DNA of 64,000 nucleotides from positions 236,501-300,500 of the forward strand of contig NC_061790.1 of assembly GCF_022458985.1 (NCBI RefSeq), given 5' to 3'. The position numbers and the translations under genes were made by a program. The DNA is from Mugil cephalus. Lineage: Eukaryota; Chordata; Actinopteri; Mugiliformes; Mugilidae. Shown here piece by piece: positions 40,975-54,162 of this stretch (position 1 is its first letter; every line of letters begins with the position of its first letter). Under the pieces are notes generated by a model. It saw only the letters and a program-made list of their open reading frames with translations. It searched no databases and was not told where the DNA came from.

Positions 40975-41170
40975 AACCCTGCTAGCATTCTAGGCTAAGA
41001 GCCTGCAGCCTTAAAGGCAAACCCTGTTAGCAGGCTAGGCTTACAGTCTGTAGATTTAAAGACTAATCCTGATAGCATGCTAGGCTAACAGTCTGCAGAT
41101 TTAAAGACTAATCCTGATAGCATGCTAGGCTAACAGTCTGCAGATTTAAAGACTAATCCTGATAGCAGCA
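40975..41170. repeat. 45-bp repeat
   Basis: Four diverging copies with AGATTTAAAGACTAATCCTG and GCATGCTAGGCTAAC, measured spacing 45 bp, in the PAK6/MYH intergenic region. Confidence 0.85.
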
Positions 41171-42395
41171 CTGAAAGCTGAAGCTACACCAAACCAGTAG
41201 AAATGGCCGCCGTGAGAGAAGTGAGAAGCTCATCGCTGAGTCTGTAGTAACAGGAAATAAGTATAGTAAGTATAGTATAAGGACGGACAGTTAACAGGTG
41301 AACGTATTTGCTGTCCCGTTGTCCTCAGAGGCTAAAACAAACTTCACAGAGCAGAAGAATCAAAGCTGAAGGAGGAGACACATGTTCAGATAAAACTGGA
41401 GAGGTTTCTATTCAGAGCGACAGCGTCTCTTCAGTCCATCAGACGACGCTTTCATATCTTTACAAAGCTTCAGGACGACTGAAATAAAACCTGAATGGAG
41501 ACTTCTGAGCTTTAAAGTCATGAGAACAATTAAATTGTTGAAAAGCTTCAGTTTGTATTTTACAGGTTACACATTGTTGAGCTGTTCCACATCTGTTCAT
41601 TGCTTTTGTTTGTGTCTCCAGTTCCAAAAATAAGAGTTTATTTCATTAGAAAGAAAACAAAATAAATGTGCACATCTTTTAACTAATCCTTTGTTGAAAC
41701 ACCTTTTAATTTAATTTATTTATTTATTACAACACTCAGTTGTTGTGGGTAGGAATCTATTAACGTCTCCACTTGGCAATGTTTGTATGTTCTGATGTGA
41801 TAAAGAAAAAAATGTGAAAAAGTTTCTTTTTTAATTTGACAGAAAACTCAACATCTGAGAGTCGGCCTCAGAGAATCTGAGTCAAACTCTGCTGCAGTGC
41901 ATGCTAGGAACTGATAGTAAACATTTAAAGGAATAAATATGAAATAAATAACTTTTTAAATGTAAATAATGACATTGATAAGTAAACAAGTTCCTTTGAT
42001 ACGAGTTAATTTCCACTCAGCTCGTTCTAATGATTTAACTGCCGCCAATGTGTTTTTATTTATTAATACTTGTAATAAACCTGAATTGATGAACAGTTCC
42101 AGCTGTTGCTTATCTCATGGTGATTGAGTCTAAATGCAGACATGTCTCTATCAGCGACCTGATAACCAGGAGGACTCTGCTTCTCCTAAAATGGACTCTA
42201 ACAGCCAAAGGTCCTGAATCTGCCCTCGTGGTTCAGATTTAGTTTGTCTTCCCCTCGGCATTTATCTCCTAATTTGGTTTCCAGGGATCCTTTAAAAACG
42301 CCGCCTGCTCTGAGAAGGCTGCAGTTCCTCATCGGCATCAAGAAAAGTCTCTTCACTCGGGTTGTCCTGTCTTTAGACGTCCTCCGTCCTGCACC

Positions 42396-45300
42396 ATGGG
42401 TGACGCTCTGATGGCCGAGTTCGGGAAGGCGGCTCCTTTCTTGAGGAAGTCGGACAGGGAGCGCCTGGAGGCTCAGACCAGAGCATTTGACATCAAGACC
42501 GAGTGTTTCGTAGTCGACGATAAGGTCGAATATACAAAGGGACAGATCCAGAGTAAAGACGGAGGGATGGTGACGGTCAAGAAGGAGGATGGAACAACAG
42601 TGACGGTAAAGGAGACGGAGGTTCACCCCCAGAACCCGCCCAAGTTCGATAAAATCGAAGACATGGCGATGTTCACGTTCCTCCACGAGCCCGCCGTGCT
42701 GTTCAACCTCAAAGAGCGCTACGCCGCCTGGATGATCTACACCTACTCCGGCCTCTTCTGCGTCACCGTCAACCCCTACAAGTGGCTTCCTGTCTACGAC
42801 GCTGAGGTGGTGGGGGCCTACAGGGGCAAGAAGAGAAGCGAGGCGCCCCCTCATATCTTCTCCATTTCAGATAACGCCTACCAGTACATGCTGACTGACC
42901 GGGAGAACCAGTCCGTCCTCATCACCGGAGAATCCGGAGCAGGGAAGACAGTGAACACCAAGAGAGTCATCCAGTACTTCGCCAGCATCGCAGCAGTTGG
43001 AGGCGCAGGCAAGAAAGACAGCAGCAAAGGGACGCTGGAGGATCAGATCATCCAGGCCAACCCGGCGCTGGAGGCCTTCGGCAACGCCAAGACGCTGAGG
43101 AACGACAACTCCTCTCGCTTTGGAAAATTCATCCGAATTCACTTCGGCCCGAGCGGCAAACTGTCGTCTGCCGACATTGAGACGTACCTGCTGGAGAAGT
43201 CCCGCGTCACCTTTCAGCTCAAGGCAGAGAGGAACTACCACATCTTCTACCAGATCCTGTCCAATCAGAAGCCGGAGCTGCTGGACATGCTGCTGATCAC
43301 CAACAACCCCTACGACTACTCCTACATCTCCCAAGGAGAGGTGACGGTCGCCTCCATCAACGACTCAGAGGAGCTGATGGCCACCGACAGCGCCTTTGAC
43401 GTCCTCGGCTTTACTCTGGAGGAGAAGATGGGCGTCTACAAACTGACCGGAGCCATCATGCATTACGGGAACATGAAGTTTAAACAGAAGCAGCGTGAGG
43501 AACAAGCCGAGCCAGACGGGACCGAGGCCGCTGATAAATCCGCCTACCTGATGGGGCTGAACTCCGCTGACCTCATCAAAGGGTTGTGTCATCCCAGGGT
43601 CAAGGTGGGAAACGAATACGTCACCAAAGGCCAAAGCGTGGACCAGGTGTACTACTCCATCGGTGCTCTGGCGAAGTCAGTGTACGAGAAGATGTTCAAC
43701 TGGATGGTGGTGAGAATCAACCAGTCCCTGGACACGAAGCAGCATCGCCAGTACTTCATAGGAGTCCTCGACATCGCTGGGTTTGAGATATTTGACTTCA
43801 ACACCTTTGAGCAGCTGTGCATCAACTACACCAACGAGAAACTGCAACAGTTTTTCAACCATCACATGTTTGTTCTGGAGCAAGAGGAGTACAAAAAAGA
43901 AGGGATTGACTGGGAGTTCATCGACTTCGGGATGGACTTGCAGGCTTGCATTGACCTGATTGAGAAGCCTATGGGGATCCTGTCAATTCTGGAGGAAGAA
44001 TGCATGTTTCCCAAAGCGAGCGACCAGACCTTCAAGTCCAAGCTCTACGACAATCATCTGGGCAAGAACAAGATGTTTGAGAAGCCCAGAGCAGCAAAGG
44101 GGAAAGCAGAGGCTCATTTTGCCCTGGTTCACTATGCTGGCACCGTGGACTACAACATCGGGAACTGGCTGGTGAAGAACAAAGACCCTCTGAATGAAAC
44201 GGTGGTTGGCCTTTACCAGAAATCCTCTCTAAAGCTTCTCAGTCTGCTTTTTTCAAGCTATTCTGGAGACGGCGGAGACAAGGGAAGCGGCAAAGGAGCC
44301 AAAAAGAAAGGGTCCTCATTCCAGACAGTGTCGGCTCTTCACAGGGAAAACCTGAACAAGCTGATGACCAACCTGAAGACCACTCATCCCCACTTTGTCC
44401 GCTGTCTGATTCCTAATGAGAAGAAAACTCCAGGAGTCATGGACAACTGCCTCGTGATGCACCAGCTCCGCTGTAACGGTGTCCTGGAGGGCATCAGGAT
44501 CTGTAGGAAGGGTTTCCCAAACAGGGTGCTCTACGGTGACTTCAAGCAGCGCTACAGGATCCTGAACGCCTCAGCCATCCCAGAGGGTCAGTTCCTCGAC
44601 TGCAAGAAAAGCGCAGAAAAGTTGCTTGGCTCGCTTGACATCGACCACACTCAGTACAAGTTTGGACACACAAAAGTGTTCTTCAAGGCCGGGCTGCTGG
44701 GAACCCTAGAGGAGATGCGAGATGAGCAACTCTCTCGGATCATCACCAGGATCCAGGCCAATGCCCGGGCGTTGCTCATGAGGGAACAGTTCGCTAAGCT
44801 AGTGGAACGTAGAGATGCCCTGATGGTCATCCAGTGGAACCTCCGGTCTTTCCTGGGAGTGAAGAACTGGCCGTGGATGAAGCTCTTCTTCAAGATCAAA
44901 CCTCTGCTGAAGAGCGCTGAGTCTGAGAAGGAAATGGCCAACATGAAGGATGAGTTTAACAAGCTGAAGGAAGCTCTGGAGAAATCTGAGACCAGGCGGA
45001 AGGAGCTGGAGGAGAAAATCGTGACTCTTCTCCAAGAGAAGAACGATCTGACTTTGCAGATTCAGTCTGAACAGGACACACTGACGGACGCCGAGGAACG
45101 CTGCGAACAGCTGATAAAGAGCAAGATTCAGCTGGAGGCCAAACTGAAAGAGATGACGGAGAGACTGGAGGACGAAGAGGAGCTCAACGCAGATCTCACC
45201 GCAAAGAAACGAAAGCTGGAAGACGAATGCTCTGAGCTGAAGAAAGACATTGATGACCTGGAGCTAACTTTAGCCAAGGTGGAGAAGGAGAAACATGCTA

Positions 45301-48197
45301 CTGAGAATAAGGTGAAAAACCTGACAGAGGAGATGGCTTCGCAGGATGAAAACATCATGAAGCTGACCAAAGAGAAGAAGGCGTTGCAGGAGGCTCACCA
45401 GCAGACTTTGGATGACCTGCAGAGCGAAGAGGACAAAGCCAACAGTTTGACCAAAGCTAAAGCGAAGCTGGAGCAACAGGTGGACGATCTGGAGGGCTCA
45501 CTGGAGCAGGAGAAGAAGGTCAGGATGGACCTTGAGCGCTCGAAGAGAAAGCTGGAAGGAGACCTGAAACTAACCCAGGAGAGCTTGATGGACTTGGAGA
45601 ATGACAAGCAGCAGCTGGAGGAAAGACTCAAGAAGAAAGACTTTGAGATCAGCCAAATAAGTTCAAAACTGGAAGACGAGCAGGTCGTTTCCGTTCAGCT
45701 CCAGAAAAAGCTGAAAGAAAACCAGGCGAGGATCGAGGAGCTGGAGGAGGAGCTGGATGCCGAGCGAGCCGTCCGGGCCAAAGTGGAGAAGCAGCGCTCG
45801 GATCTTTCCCGTGAGCTGGAGGACATCAGCGAACGTCTGGAGGAAGCCGGCGGAGCCACGTCGGCTCAGGTGGAGCTGAATAAGAAAAGAGATGCTGAGT
45901 TTCAGAAGCTGCGCAGGGAGCTGGAGGAGTCCACCCTCCAACACGAGGCCACCGCCGCCTCGCTGAGGAAGAAACATGCCGACAGCGTGGCTGAGCTGGG
46001 AGAACAGATCGACAACCTGCAGCGTGTGAAGCAGAAGCTGGAGAAAGAAAAGAGTGAGTTCAAGCTGGAGCTAGACGACTTGACTTCCAACATGGAGCAC
46101 GTGGTGAAGACCAAGGCGAACATTGAGAAGATATGTCGAACAATGGAGGACAACATGAACGAGTACAAGAGTAAACATGAGGAGGCTCAGAGGACCATCA
46201 ACGACCTGACCACCCAGAGGGCAAAGCTGCTGACTGAGAACGGCGAGTTTGGACGTCAGCTGGAGGAGAAGGAGTGTCTGATTTCACAGCTGACCCGAGG
46301 GAAGACCTCCTACAACCAGCAGGTGGAAGATCTCCGCCGGCAGCTGGAGGAGGAGGTCAAGGCCAAGAATGCCCTCGCCCACGCTGTGCAATCAGCTCGA
46401 CATGACTGCGACCTGCTCCGAGAGCAGTTTGAAGAAGAGCAGGAAGCCAAGGCCGAGCTGCAGAGAGCTCTGTCCAAATCCAACACCGAGATCTCGGCCT
46501 GGAGGACCAAGTATGAAACGGATGGGATCCAGAGGACAGAGGAGCTGGAGGAGGCGAAGAAGAAGCTGGTTCAGAGGCTGCAGGAGGCAGAGGAGGCCAT
46601 CGAGGCCGTGAACGCAAAGTGTTCCTCCCTCGAGAAGACCAAACACCGACTCCAGAACGAGATCGAAGACCTGATGCTGGACCTGGAGAGATCCAACGCG
46701 GCTTCAGCAGCACTGGACAAGAAACAAAGAAGCTTTGACAAAGTCTTGGCTGAGTGGAAGCAGAAGTTTGAGGAGTCGCAGTGTGAACTAGAGGCCTCCC
46801 AGAAGGAGGCTCGGTCCCTGAGCACTGAACTCTTCAAACTGAGGAACGCCTACGAGGAGTCTCTGGATCAGCTCGAGACCATGAAGAGAGAGAACAAGAA
46901 CCTCCAGGAGGAAATCTCCGACCTCACGGACCAGCTCGGAGAAGGCGGAAGGAGCGCCCACGAGCTGGAGAAGATCCGGAAGCAGCTGGAACAAGAAAAG
47001 GCTGAACTCCAGTCGGCGCTGGAGGAGGCCGAGGGTTCCCTGGAGCACGAAGAGAGCAAGATCCTCCGAGCTCAGCTGGAGTTCAACCAGGTGAAGGCCG
47101 ACATGGAGCGCAAGCTGACCGAGAAGGACGAGGAGATGGAGCAGGCCAAGAGGAACTACCAGCGCATGATCGAGTCTCTTCAGTCCTCTCTGGAGTCTGA
47201 GACCAGGAGTCGAAACGAGGCCTTGAGAGTCAAGAAGAAGATGGAGGGTGACCTGAATGAGATGGAGATCCAGCTCAGCCAAGCCAACAGGCAAGCAGCC
47301 GATGCCCAGAAACAACTCAAGAGCCTCCAGTCATTTCTGAAGGACACTCAGCTGCAGCTGGACGACGCCCAACATGGCAACGATGACCTGAGGGAAAACA
47401 TCGGTCTGCTCGAACGCCGAAACAACCTGATCCAGGCGGAGCTCGAGGAGCTGAGAGCCGCCCTGGAGCAGACGGAGAGAAGTCGGAAACTGGCTGAACA
47501 GGAGCTGACCGACGCCACTGAGCGGATGCAACTGCTGCACTCCCAAAACACCAGCCTTATCAACCAGAAGAAGAAGCATGAGGCGGACCTCCTCCACCTG
47601 CAGAACGAGGCGGAGGAGGCCATTCAAGAGAACCGCAATGCTGAGGAGAAGGCTAAGAAGGCCATCACAGATGCAGCCATGATGGCCGAGGAGCTAAAGA
47701 AGGAGCAGGACACCAGCGCTCATCTGGAGCGCATGAAGAAGAACATGGAGCAGACCATCAAAGACCTGCAGCACCGCCTGGACGAGGCCGAGCAGATCGC
47801 CATGAAGGGAGGCAAAAAGCAGCTCCAGAAACTGGAGACTCGCATCCGAGAGCTGGAGAACGAGCTGGAGGCAGAGCAGAGGAGGGGGGCGGAGTCCATC
47901 AAAGGGGTTCGCAAGTACGAACGCCGGGTCAAAGAGCTCACCTACCAGACGGAGGAGGACCGCAAGAACATGGCTCGCCTCCAGGACCTGGTGGACAAGC
48001 TGCAGCTGAAGGTCAAGTCCTACAAACACATGGCGGAGGAGGCGGAGGAGGCGGCCAACACCAACATGACCAAACTCCGTAAGCTGCAGCACGAGCTGGA
48101 GGAGGCCGAGGAGAGGGCCGACATCGCAGAGTCCCAGGTCAACAAGCTGAGGGCCAAGACCCGGGACGGGTCCTCCAAGAAGGGCCTGGACGAGTGA
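42396..48197 (+). CDS. Sarcomeric myosin heavy chain, cardiac/slow type, uninterrupted 1933-codon frame
   Basis: This is a complete class II muscle myosin heavy chain in one open frame. Ordinary vertebrate sarcomeric MYH genes split the same length over roughly 38 exons. The start GCACCATGG has a good Kozak context. The N-terminus ([19 protein letters not shown]) resembles MYH6/MYH7 rather than fast skeletal types. Features in order: SH3-like N-domain, P-loop GESGAGKT near residue 180, loop 1 at about 200-215, switch II in [11 protein letters not shown], loop 2 rich in Gly/Lys near 625-645, actin-binding and SH helices ([15 protein letters not shown]), the lever arm with IQ region ending [17 protein letters not shown], then about 1090 residues of heptad coiled-coil rod ending [13 protein letters not shown]. 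No stop or frameshift is seen and motor motifs are intact, so it looks functional. I recall, unverified, a conserved intronless MYH (MYHM5-type) described in pufferfish; this may be its orthologue. Confidence 0.95.
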   Translation: MGDALMAEFGKAAPFLRKSDRERLEAQTRAFDIKTECFVVDDKVEYTKGQIQSKDGGMVTVKKEDGTTVTVKETEVHPQNPPKFDKIEDMAMFTFLHEPAVLFNLKERYAAWMIYTYSGLFCVTVNPYKWLPVYDAEVVGAYRGKKRSEAPPHIFSISDNAYQYMLTDRENQSVLITGESGAGKTVNTKRVIQYFASIAAVGGAGKKDSSKGTLEDQIIQANPALEAFGNAKTLRNDNSSRFGKFIRIHFGPSGKLSSADIETYLLEKSRVTFQLKAERNYHIFYQILSNQKPELLDMLLITNNPYDYSYISQGEVTVASINDSEELMATDSAFDVLGFTLEEKMGVYKLTGAIMHYGNMKFKQKQREEQAEPDGTEAADKSAYLMGLNSADLIKGLCHPRVKVGNEYVTKGQSVDQVYYSIGALAKSVYEKMFNWMVVRINQSLDTKQHRQYFIGVLDIAGFEIFDFNTFEQLCINYTNEKLQQFFNHHMFVLEQEEYKKEGIDWEFIDFGMDLQACIDLIEKPMGILSILEEECMFPKASDQTFKSKLYDNHLGKNKMFEKPRAAKGKAEAHFALVHYAGTVDYNIGNWLVKNKDPLNETVVGLYQKSSLKLLSLLFSSYSGDGGDKGSGKGAKKKGSSFQTVSALHRENLNKLMTNLKTTHPHFVRCLIPNEKKTPGVMDNCLVMHQLRCNGVLEGIRICRKGFPNRVLYGDFKQRYRILNASAIPEGQFLDCKKSAEKLLGSLDIDHTQYKFGHTKVFFKAGLLGTLEEMRDEQLSRIITRIQANARALLMREQFAKLVERRDALMVIQWNLRSFLGVKNWPWMKLFFKIKPLLKSAESEKEMANMKDEFNKLKEALEKSETRRKELEEKIVTLLQEKNDLTLQIQSEQDTLTDAEERCEQLIKSKIQLEAKLKEMTERLEDEEELNADLTAKKRKLEDECSELKKDIDDLELTLAKVEKEKHATENKVKNLTEEMASQDENIMKLTKEKKALQEAHQQTLDDLQSEEDKANSLTKAKAKLEQQVDDLEGSLEQEKKVRMDLERSKRKLEGDLKLTQESLMDLENDKQQLEERLKKKDFEISQISSKLEDEQVVSVQLQKKLKENQARIEELEEELDAERAVRAKVEKQRSDLSRELEDISERLEEAGGATSAQVELNKKRDAEFQKLRRELEESTLQHEATAASLRKKHADSVAELGEQIDNLQRVKQKLEKEKSEFKLELDDLTSNMEHVVKTKANIEKICRTMEDNMNEYKSKHEEAQRTINDLTTQRAKLLTENGEFGRQLEEKECLISQLTRGKTSYNQQVEDLRRQLEEEVKAKNALAHAVQSARHDCDLLREQFEEEQEAKAELQRALSKSNTEISAWRTKYETDGIQRTEELEEAKKKLVQRLQEAEEAIEAVNAKCSSLEKTKHRLQNEIEDLMLDLERSNAASAALDKKQRSFDKVLAEWKQKFEESQCELEASQKEARSLSTELFKLRNAYEESLDQLETMKRENKNLQEEISDLTDQLGEGGRSAHELEKIRKQLEQEKAELQSALEEAEGSLEHEESKILRAQLEFNQVKADMERKLTEKDEEMEQAKRNYQRMIESLQSSLESETRSRNEALRVKKKMEGDLNEMEIQLSQANRQAADAQKQLKSLQSFLKDTQLQLDDAQHGNDDLRENIGLLERRNNLIQAELEELRAALEQTERSRKLAEQELTDATERMQLLHSQNTSLINQKKKHEADLLHLQNEAEEAIQENRNAEEKAKKAITDAAMMAEELKKEQDTSAHLERMKKNMEQTIKDLQHRLDEAEQIAMKGGKKQLQKLETRIRELENELEAEQRRGAESIKGVRKYERRVKELTYQTEEDRKNMARLQDLVDKLQLKVKSYKHMAEEAEEAANTNMTKLRKLQHELEEAEERADIAESQVNKLRAKTRDGSSKKGLDE

Positions 48198-48216
48198 GGA
48201 CGTCCGGGACAAGCAG

Positions 48217-48298
48217 GTGGGTTCAGACTATAGATTGTTACCGACAAGACAAATAAAACTTTTTAGCTGCTTCTAACTGAATCTGTTCGGACCCACAG
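48217..48298 (+). other. Candidate intron in the 3' UTR of the myosin gene
   Basis: Nineteen bases after the stop codon lies a consensus donor (CAG|GTGGGT). An acceptor (CCCACAG) follows 82 bp on, with a TTCTAAC branch-point match about 20 bp before it. An AATAAA (48252-48257) lies inside this intron and a second AATAAA lies beyond it at 48330-48335, so splicing and early polyadenylation could compete. Predicted from motifs only. Confidence 0.45.
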
Positions 48299-48329
48299 GG
48301 CTTTGATGGAACCTGGAACCAGGACAACG

Positions 48330-48335
48330 AATAAA
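48330..48335 (+). terminator. Distal poly(A) signal of the myosin gene
   Basis: AATAAA 133 bp past the stop; an alternative nearer hexamer lies at 48252-48257. Confidence 0.45.
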
Positions 48336-48656
48336 TGAATCTGACTCCATCTGAGAAAAACTCAAACCTTCATCTGTTAAGGCTCAAATTGTTCTAAACT
48401 CATCATCATCTTCAGCCAATCAGAACCCAGCTGATCCTGGTTCAGGGTGGTTCTTTAGTTTGTTTCTCTCTCCTCCTCCCCTGATTGGAAGTCAGACGGA
48501 GCCTTCTGATTGGCTGGTTCGGCCCCAGGTCATCCACCCAGCGCCAACATTAGAAGGGGTCCAGCTCCAGGAGTTTCCTGCTACAAATAATAATAATAAA
48601 TAAAAGTATCTGATATTCCAAGGCTTGACAGAGTTTTAGTTTTAGAGCTGTGGACA

Positions 48657-48793
48657 CAACACAACACAACACAACACAACACAACACAACACAACACAAC
48701 ACAACACAACACAACACAACACAATGCAACACAACACAACACAACACAACACAACACAACACAACACAACACAATGCAACACAACACAACACA
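48657..48793. repeat. (ACAAC)n microsatellite
   Basis: About 27 pentanucleotide copies with two ATGCA interruptions. Confidence 0.95.
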
Positions 48794-49667
48794 GAGACCT
48801 GGAACTAATGAGAAGCTTCTTTTTCTTTAGAGACGTCCAGTTGTTCATTAAATGGAAACTTTCATAATGTTCTTCTTCGAACTCAAACAAAGTTCATTCA
48901 TGAAACTGGTTCTGAGTTTTTATCTATCTGGTCACGTGACCACAGATTATTTGATTTCTTCTACAGTTTAAATAAAGTTTATTCAGCCTGAGTCTGGTGG
49001 GTCAATCCAGGACCTGAGGTCCAGGTTTTATTTTCAGGAAAAGGTTACGTTTAGTTTTTCATTGATAGTTTTCATTGATCATCAAAATGTTCGTACTGTT
49101 TAAAAACAGCGAGGAAACATTATCCCACATTCTCCACTATGAAGTAAACACTAGATAGACAACAATAACTGCATGAATTATACTTCTGCAATTACCTGAG
49201 GGATAAAAATAAATAAAATTCAATAAAAAGACAATAAAAAGGTAAAAATAATAAAGTAAGTTTTCCGTTTTCTTTAATGATTTCTAGCTGTTAAGTTTAG
49301 TTTGACAGCATGAAAACAGAATCGCGTTACATCAGCCTAAAGTCAGGGTTGTCCTGAGGGTTAAACTCAGTTAGACAAAAAAATGTGAAACGATAAATTA
49401 AATAAAGGTCGGTCTGTAGTTTGATGTTTGCCTCAGACTGGGACCATGATAGTAGAAGGAGCCTCATCGTATGTTCAGGTGAAAACTTTTGCAGAAATTA
49501 AAAGGTTCTAGAGGGTCATGTGTTAAAAAGCTTTAAAACCCTGTAAGAGTTTCTTAAAATGGATCCAGAATCAGACAGAGAGCAAGTCCAGAGACTCTAA
49601 AACTGGTCTGATGTGTCTCTGTCTGGTCCTGGACCAACAGTCCAACGGTCACTACGCATATAACACA

Positions 49668-50195
49668 ACACCTCCTCCTCCACCTCCTCCACCTCCTCCT
49701 CCACCTCCTCCTCCTCCTCCTCCTCCTCCTCCTCCTCCTCCTCCTCCTCCTCCTCCACCTCCTCCTCCACCTCCTCTCCTCCTCCTCCCTCTCACTCCTA
49801 CTACTATCCACCCTCCCTCCACCTCCTCCACCTCCTCTCTCTCCTCCTCACTCCTCCTCCCTCCTCTCACTCCTCCACCTCCTCTCACTCCTCCTCACTC
49901 CTCCTCACTCCTCCTCCACCTCCTCCTCCTCCACCTCTCCAACCTCCCTCCACTCCTCCTCCTCCTCACACCTCCTCCTCCACTCCTCCATCCTCCACCC
50001 TCCTCACCTCCTCCTCCCCTCCACCTCCTCCTTCCACCCTCCCCCTCCTCCTACTCTCCACCTCCTCCACCTCCTCCCCTCCCTCCTTCCACCTCTCTCT
50101 CCACCTCCTCTCTACTCTCCTCCTCCTCCACCTCCTCCACCTCCTCCTCCTTCTCCTCCTCCTCCTCCTTCTCCTTCCTCCACCTCCTCCTCCGG
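49668..50195. repeat. 530-bp (CCTCCTCCA)n polypyrimidine tract
   Basis: Almost no purine except A in CCA; long enough to form triplex DNA. The open frames here are low-complexity artefacts. Confidence 0.9.
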
Positions 50196-50389
50196 TTGAA
50201 AAGGTTATAATATCATTTGTGTAGTTTCTGATTTATTCAAAGAAATATTTACTTTATTGAACCTATAACCTCCTCACACTTTATAAGTTATGTTATAAAA
50301 TCAGATACAGGAGCTTTTATTTATTTAATTAAACTTAATGAAATCAGACATGATTGTGATTTAACAGGAACAGTTTAGTGAACATAGAT

Positions 50390-50815
50390 TTATATGTTAT
50401 TGATTTATTTGATTTAATATAGATTTATATGTTATTGATTTATTTTATTTTATATAGATTTATATGTTATTGATTTATTTTATTTAATATAGATTTATAT
50501 GTTATTGACTTATTTTATTTAATATAGATTTATATGTTATTGATTTATTTTATTTAATATAGATTTATATGTTATTGATTTATTTTTTTAATATAGATTT
50601 ATATGTTATTGACTATTATTTATATAGATTTATATGTTATTGACTTATTTTATTTAATATAGATTTATATGTTATTGATTTATTTTATTTAATACAGATT
50701 TATATGTTATTGATTTATTTTATTTAATACAGATTTATATGTTATTGATTTATTTTATTTAATACAGATTTATATGTTATTGATTTATTTTATTTAATAT
50801 AGATTTATTTGATCC
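50390..50815. repeat. 35-bp AT-rich minisatellite
   Basis: About 12 copies of a 35-bp unit containing ATAGATTTATATGTTATTGA, ending about 260 bp before INAFM2. Confidence 0.93.
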
Positions 50816-50860
50816 GCAGACTTTAGTGACTCATGTTCCAGATAAAATAAAATAAAATAA

Positions 50861-51559
<699 letters not shown>

Positions 51560-51607
51560 AGCCATCAGCTGATCATGAGTTCATGTTTTTTATTAAATGC
51601 TTCTTTG

Positions 51608-51613
51608 AATAAA
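51608..51613 (+). terminator. Poly(A) signal of INAFM2
   Basis: AATAAA about 49 bp past the stop, followed by a second copy within ten bases. Confidence 0.55.
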
Positions 51614-52446
51614 TAATAAATGAGATGAAAAGCTTTGTTTTTATCAGTAACTGTCCTCTGGAGGACATCTGTCTCTGTCTCTGTCCCTGTCCCTGTCTCT
51701 GGTCCTGGTCCTGGTCCAGGTCCTGGGGTCCAGCTCCTCTTATCTACGCCCTCGTCCTTCCTGACAGGAAACGCTTTGGTCCTAATGAGCCGTGAGTCCT
51801 GTTTACGTCCTCGACTCAACGAGACTTCAGCTAAAAGGAGCCAGAGTCCGCGAGTCCAGAACCGTCCCCATCAATGAGACTCATCATCAGGTCTGAACAG
51901 GGTCCACACCCGCCCCTAAAGAGTCTGGAAGCCTCAGACGACCCAGGAGTGGTCCGCCAGCCACCGTGTGATGGAGTCTCTGACTCTCAACTCTCTAAAC
52001 TCGTCACTTTGACTCTTTTATTCTCATCTTATTATCTGACATTTAACCTGAAACATGATGAACATGAACAGCCTGGAAAATACAAACACACCACCTTCCC
52101 TGCAGACTGTGTTCAGAGGAACAGGAGGTCATTAGATCTACTTGGTCCTGGTCTGGTCTCTAAAGTGTGTCTGGCTGCGCCCCCATGTGGACACATCAGG
52201 AACTACACTGAACATTATTAGTCAGGACCAAGACCAGAAACTAATCTGAGCTGGTTCTGATTCAATGTTAATGAGACTCTAGTAAAACTGTGTGTGTCTT
52301 TGTTAAATCTTCTGTGGTTCCTGCTGATGCTGAGGGGACCCTGGTCTCCTGGTCTGGTCTGGTCTGGTCTGTGACCCAGGAACTGGACCAAAGCTTGAGC
52401 CAATAAAACGTCTGAGACACTTGTTCACAAACAGAAGTTGACTTGG

Positions 52447-52452
52447 TTTATT
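52447..52452 (-). terminator. Candidate poly(A) signal of ZBTB1
   Basis: Minus-strand AATAAA about 1.7 kb past the ZBTB1 stop, followed by a GT-rich stretch (CTGTTTGTG). Other minus-strand hexamers lie nearer the gene, for example near 53060, so this is one option. Confidence 0.3.
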
Positions 52453-53205
52453 AAGAGTTTGGTAGAAGAACCTCAGAGAACACAACAAACAGCTGATCCA
52501 TCAGGAACCACACCTTTAAATCCACAAAACCACCCACCAGTGTGGACAGCGGCGCCCCCCCAGGAACCAGGAACTGTCTGCTTCAGGTTCCATCATTCAG
52601 TCTTCTAAAGCTCCGCCCCCTACTGGTGACTGGGTACTTTGGTTGGGAGCAGCTTTTGGTTTCAAACATGAGTCTAGGACCTTGATCTCTGTCGGTTCTG
52701 GACTAGTGGGGGGGGGGGCGCAGGTTTAGTTTGAACCAACGCTGGTTCCTGGTTTCCTGGTGGATCAGGTCTAGAGTTCAGCTCATGAAGTGGATCATTA
52801 AACCACACGTTCTTTAATCACTTTCTCTGAACAATGTTAAGAACGTTTAAAGATTGTTCTGGACCCAAAGCCCGGTTCTGGAACACCTGGACCCGTATTC
52901 CTACAGATCTGAGCTGCTACTAGATGGAGGTCAAGATAAAAGGTTCCTAAAGAACGTTCTAAGGTTCTGAATGGGTTCAACGCTACAGACTGGATGGAGC
53001 AGGAATCATTTTACCTGGTTAATACCACATGGATGAAGAGCAACAATGGTTTTAAAGTAGATCTGCTATTTATTTCTCTTCAGTCTCATAGATCAGATTC
53101 TAGGATTCAGTCTGTGGATGTGACTCGTTCTATGGATCAATGACATGATGCCTCATACGTAGGCGGACGGGTCCAGGTGTTTATGTGGTTGAATATTGGT
53201 CTGGA

Positions 53206-53245
<40 letters not shown>

Positions 53246-54162
53246 GTTGTTGAGGAGCTGGACCTGCGTAGACCTGGTCCTGACCACACAGGGTTTGGTT
53301 TTGTGTTTAATGTCAGGAACAGAACTTTAAATGACCCATAAGGCATTAGTGAGTCAAAGGTCGCCCAGCGGGAGGTGGAGGTGGTGCTGGTGGTGGTGGT
53401 GGAGGGTGGAGGGTGGGGGGGTTCTAGTGTTTTGTTGTCTCCGGCCCCGGTCCATCCCCCATCATGCATCACTCCATCAGACCGGGAGGAGGACCTCTAA
53501 CAGTAAAGGCACCGATCACAGGGTGTTGGACTGAATGTGAATCAACCAAAGAAGAAGAAGAAAACTGGAGAAAGTACAACATGAGAGGGTTTAGTCATCA
53601 GAGACTTTAGTATTCTGGGATATACGTCGACGTCAAAGCTGGGACAAGTTGAAGCTTTCTGAAACAGGACGTCAACTCCAAACAGAAACTCAACCAGGCG
53701 TCGTCACCGATACGGGCCCCTAGACCCAGGTCTGGAGTCTGGACTGGGTTAAAGCGTCCTACTTACATCCTGGTGTTTCTTCTGGAGTTCACTTCCAGTC
53801 TCACCACAAGTTCACACTGAGAGCAACGAGACTGAGGACGAGGAGGACAGACGTCCCCTGGTCCAGATCCGTCTGAGAACGGTTCTATTTTCACCGACGT
53901 TTTAGAATCAGATCAACTGGTTAAATGAGACGTTAGCCAACATGTCGCCTTAGCAACCGTGTGAAGGAGACTGGTTGTGGCCTGATGTGCAGAGAGGGAA
54001 ATAAAAGCCTGGTGCTCGCAGTGTGAACGCCTGTTTAGGTGATGCATATACTTTAAAAGTGCGGATTAAAAAGTCGTCTTTTTGGTGTTCAAGTGCATAA
54101 TTTGTTCTCACATTTATGGCTTTTAGTAACAAACGAGTAGAAACCAGGCGCTGGGCTCGTCC
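52453..54162. other. ZBTB1 3' flank
   Basis: Probably the ZBTB1 3' UTR, with an (ATT)n tract at 53209-53245. No coding exon is recognised. The preceding stretch 51614-52446 likewise shows none. Confidence 0.45.

Larger units (their letters stand above)
39754..42395. other. PAK6 3' flank and myosin 5' region
   Basis: PAK6 3' UTR, dispersed repeat copy 2, the 45-bp repeat, then AT-rich DNA. A pyrimidine-rich acceptor (CTGTCTTTAG, ending 42376) 20 bases before the myosin ATG suggests a 5' UTR intron. No other gene is seen. Confidence 0.45.

Noticed and set aside
42198-48247. Several long minus-strand frames opposite the myosin gene
   Set aside because: Expected shadows of a GC-biased 5.8-kb coding strand; no family match or own start context.
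49611-50210. 199-codon poly-proline frame
   Set aside because: Simple (CCT)n tract; no independent evidence of a gene.
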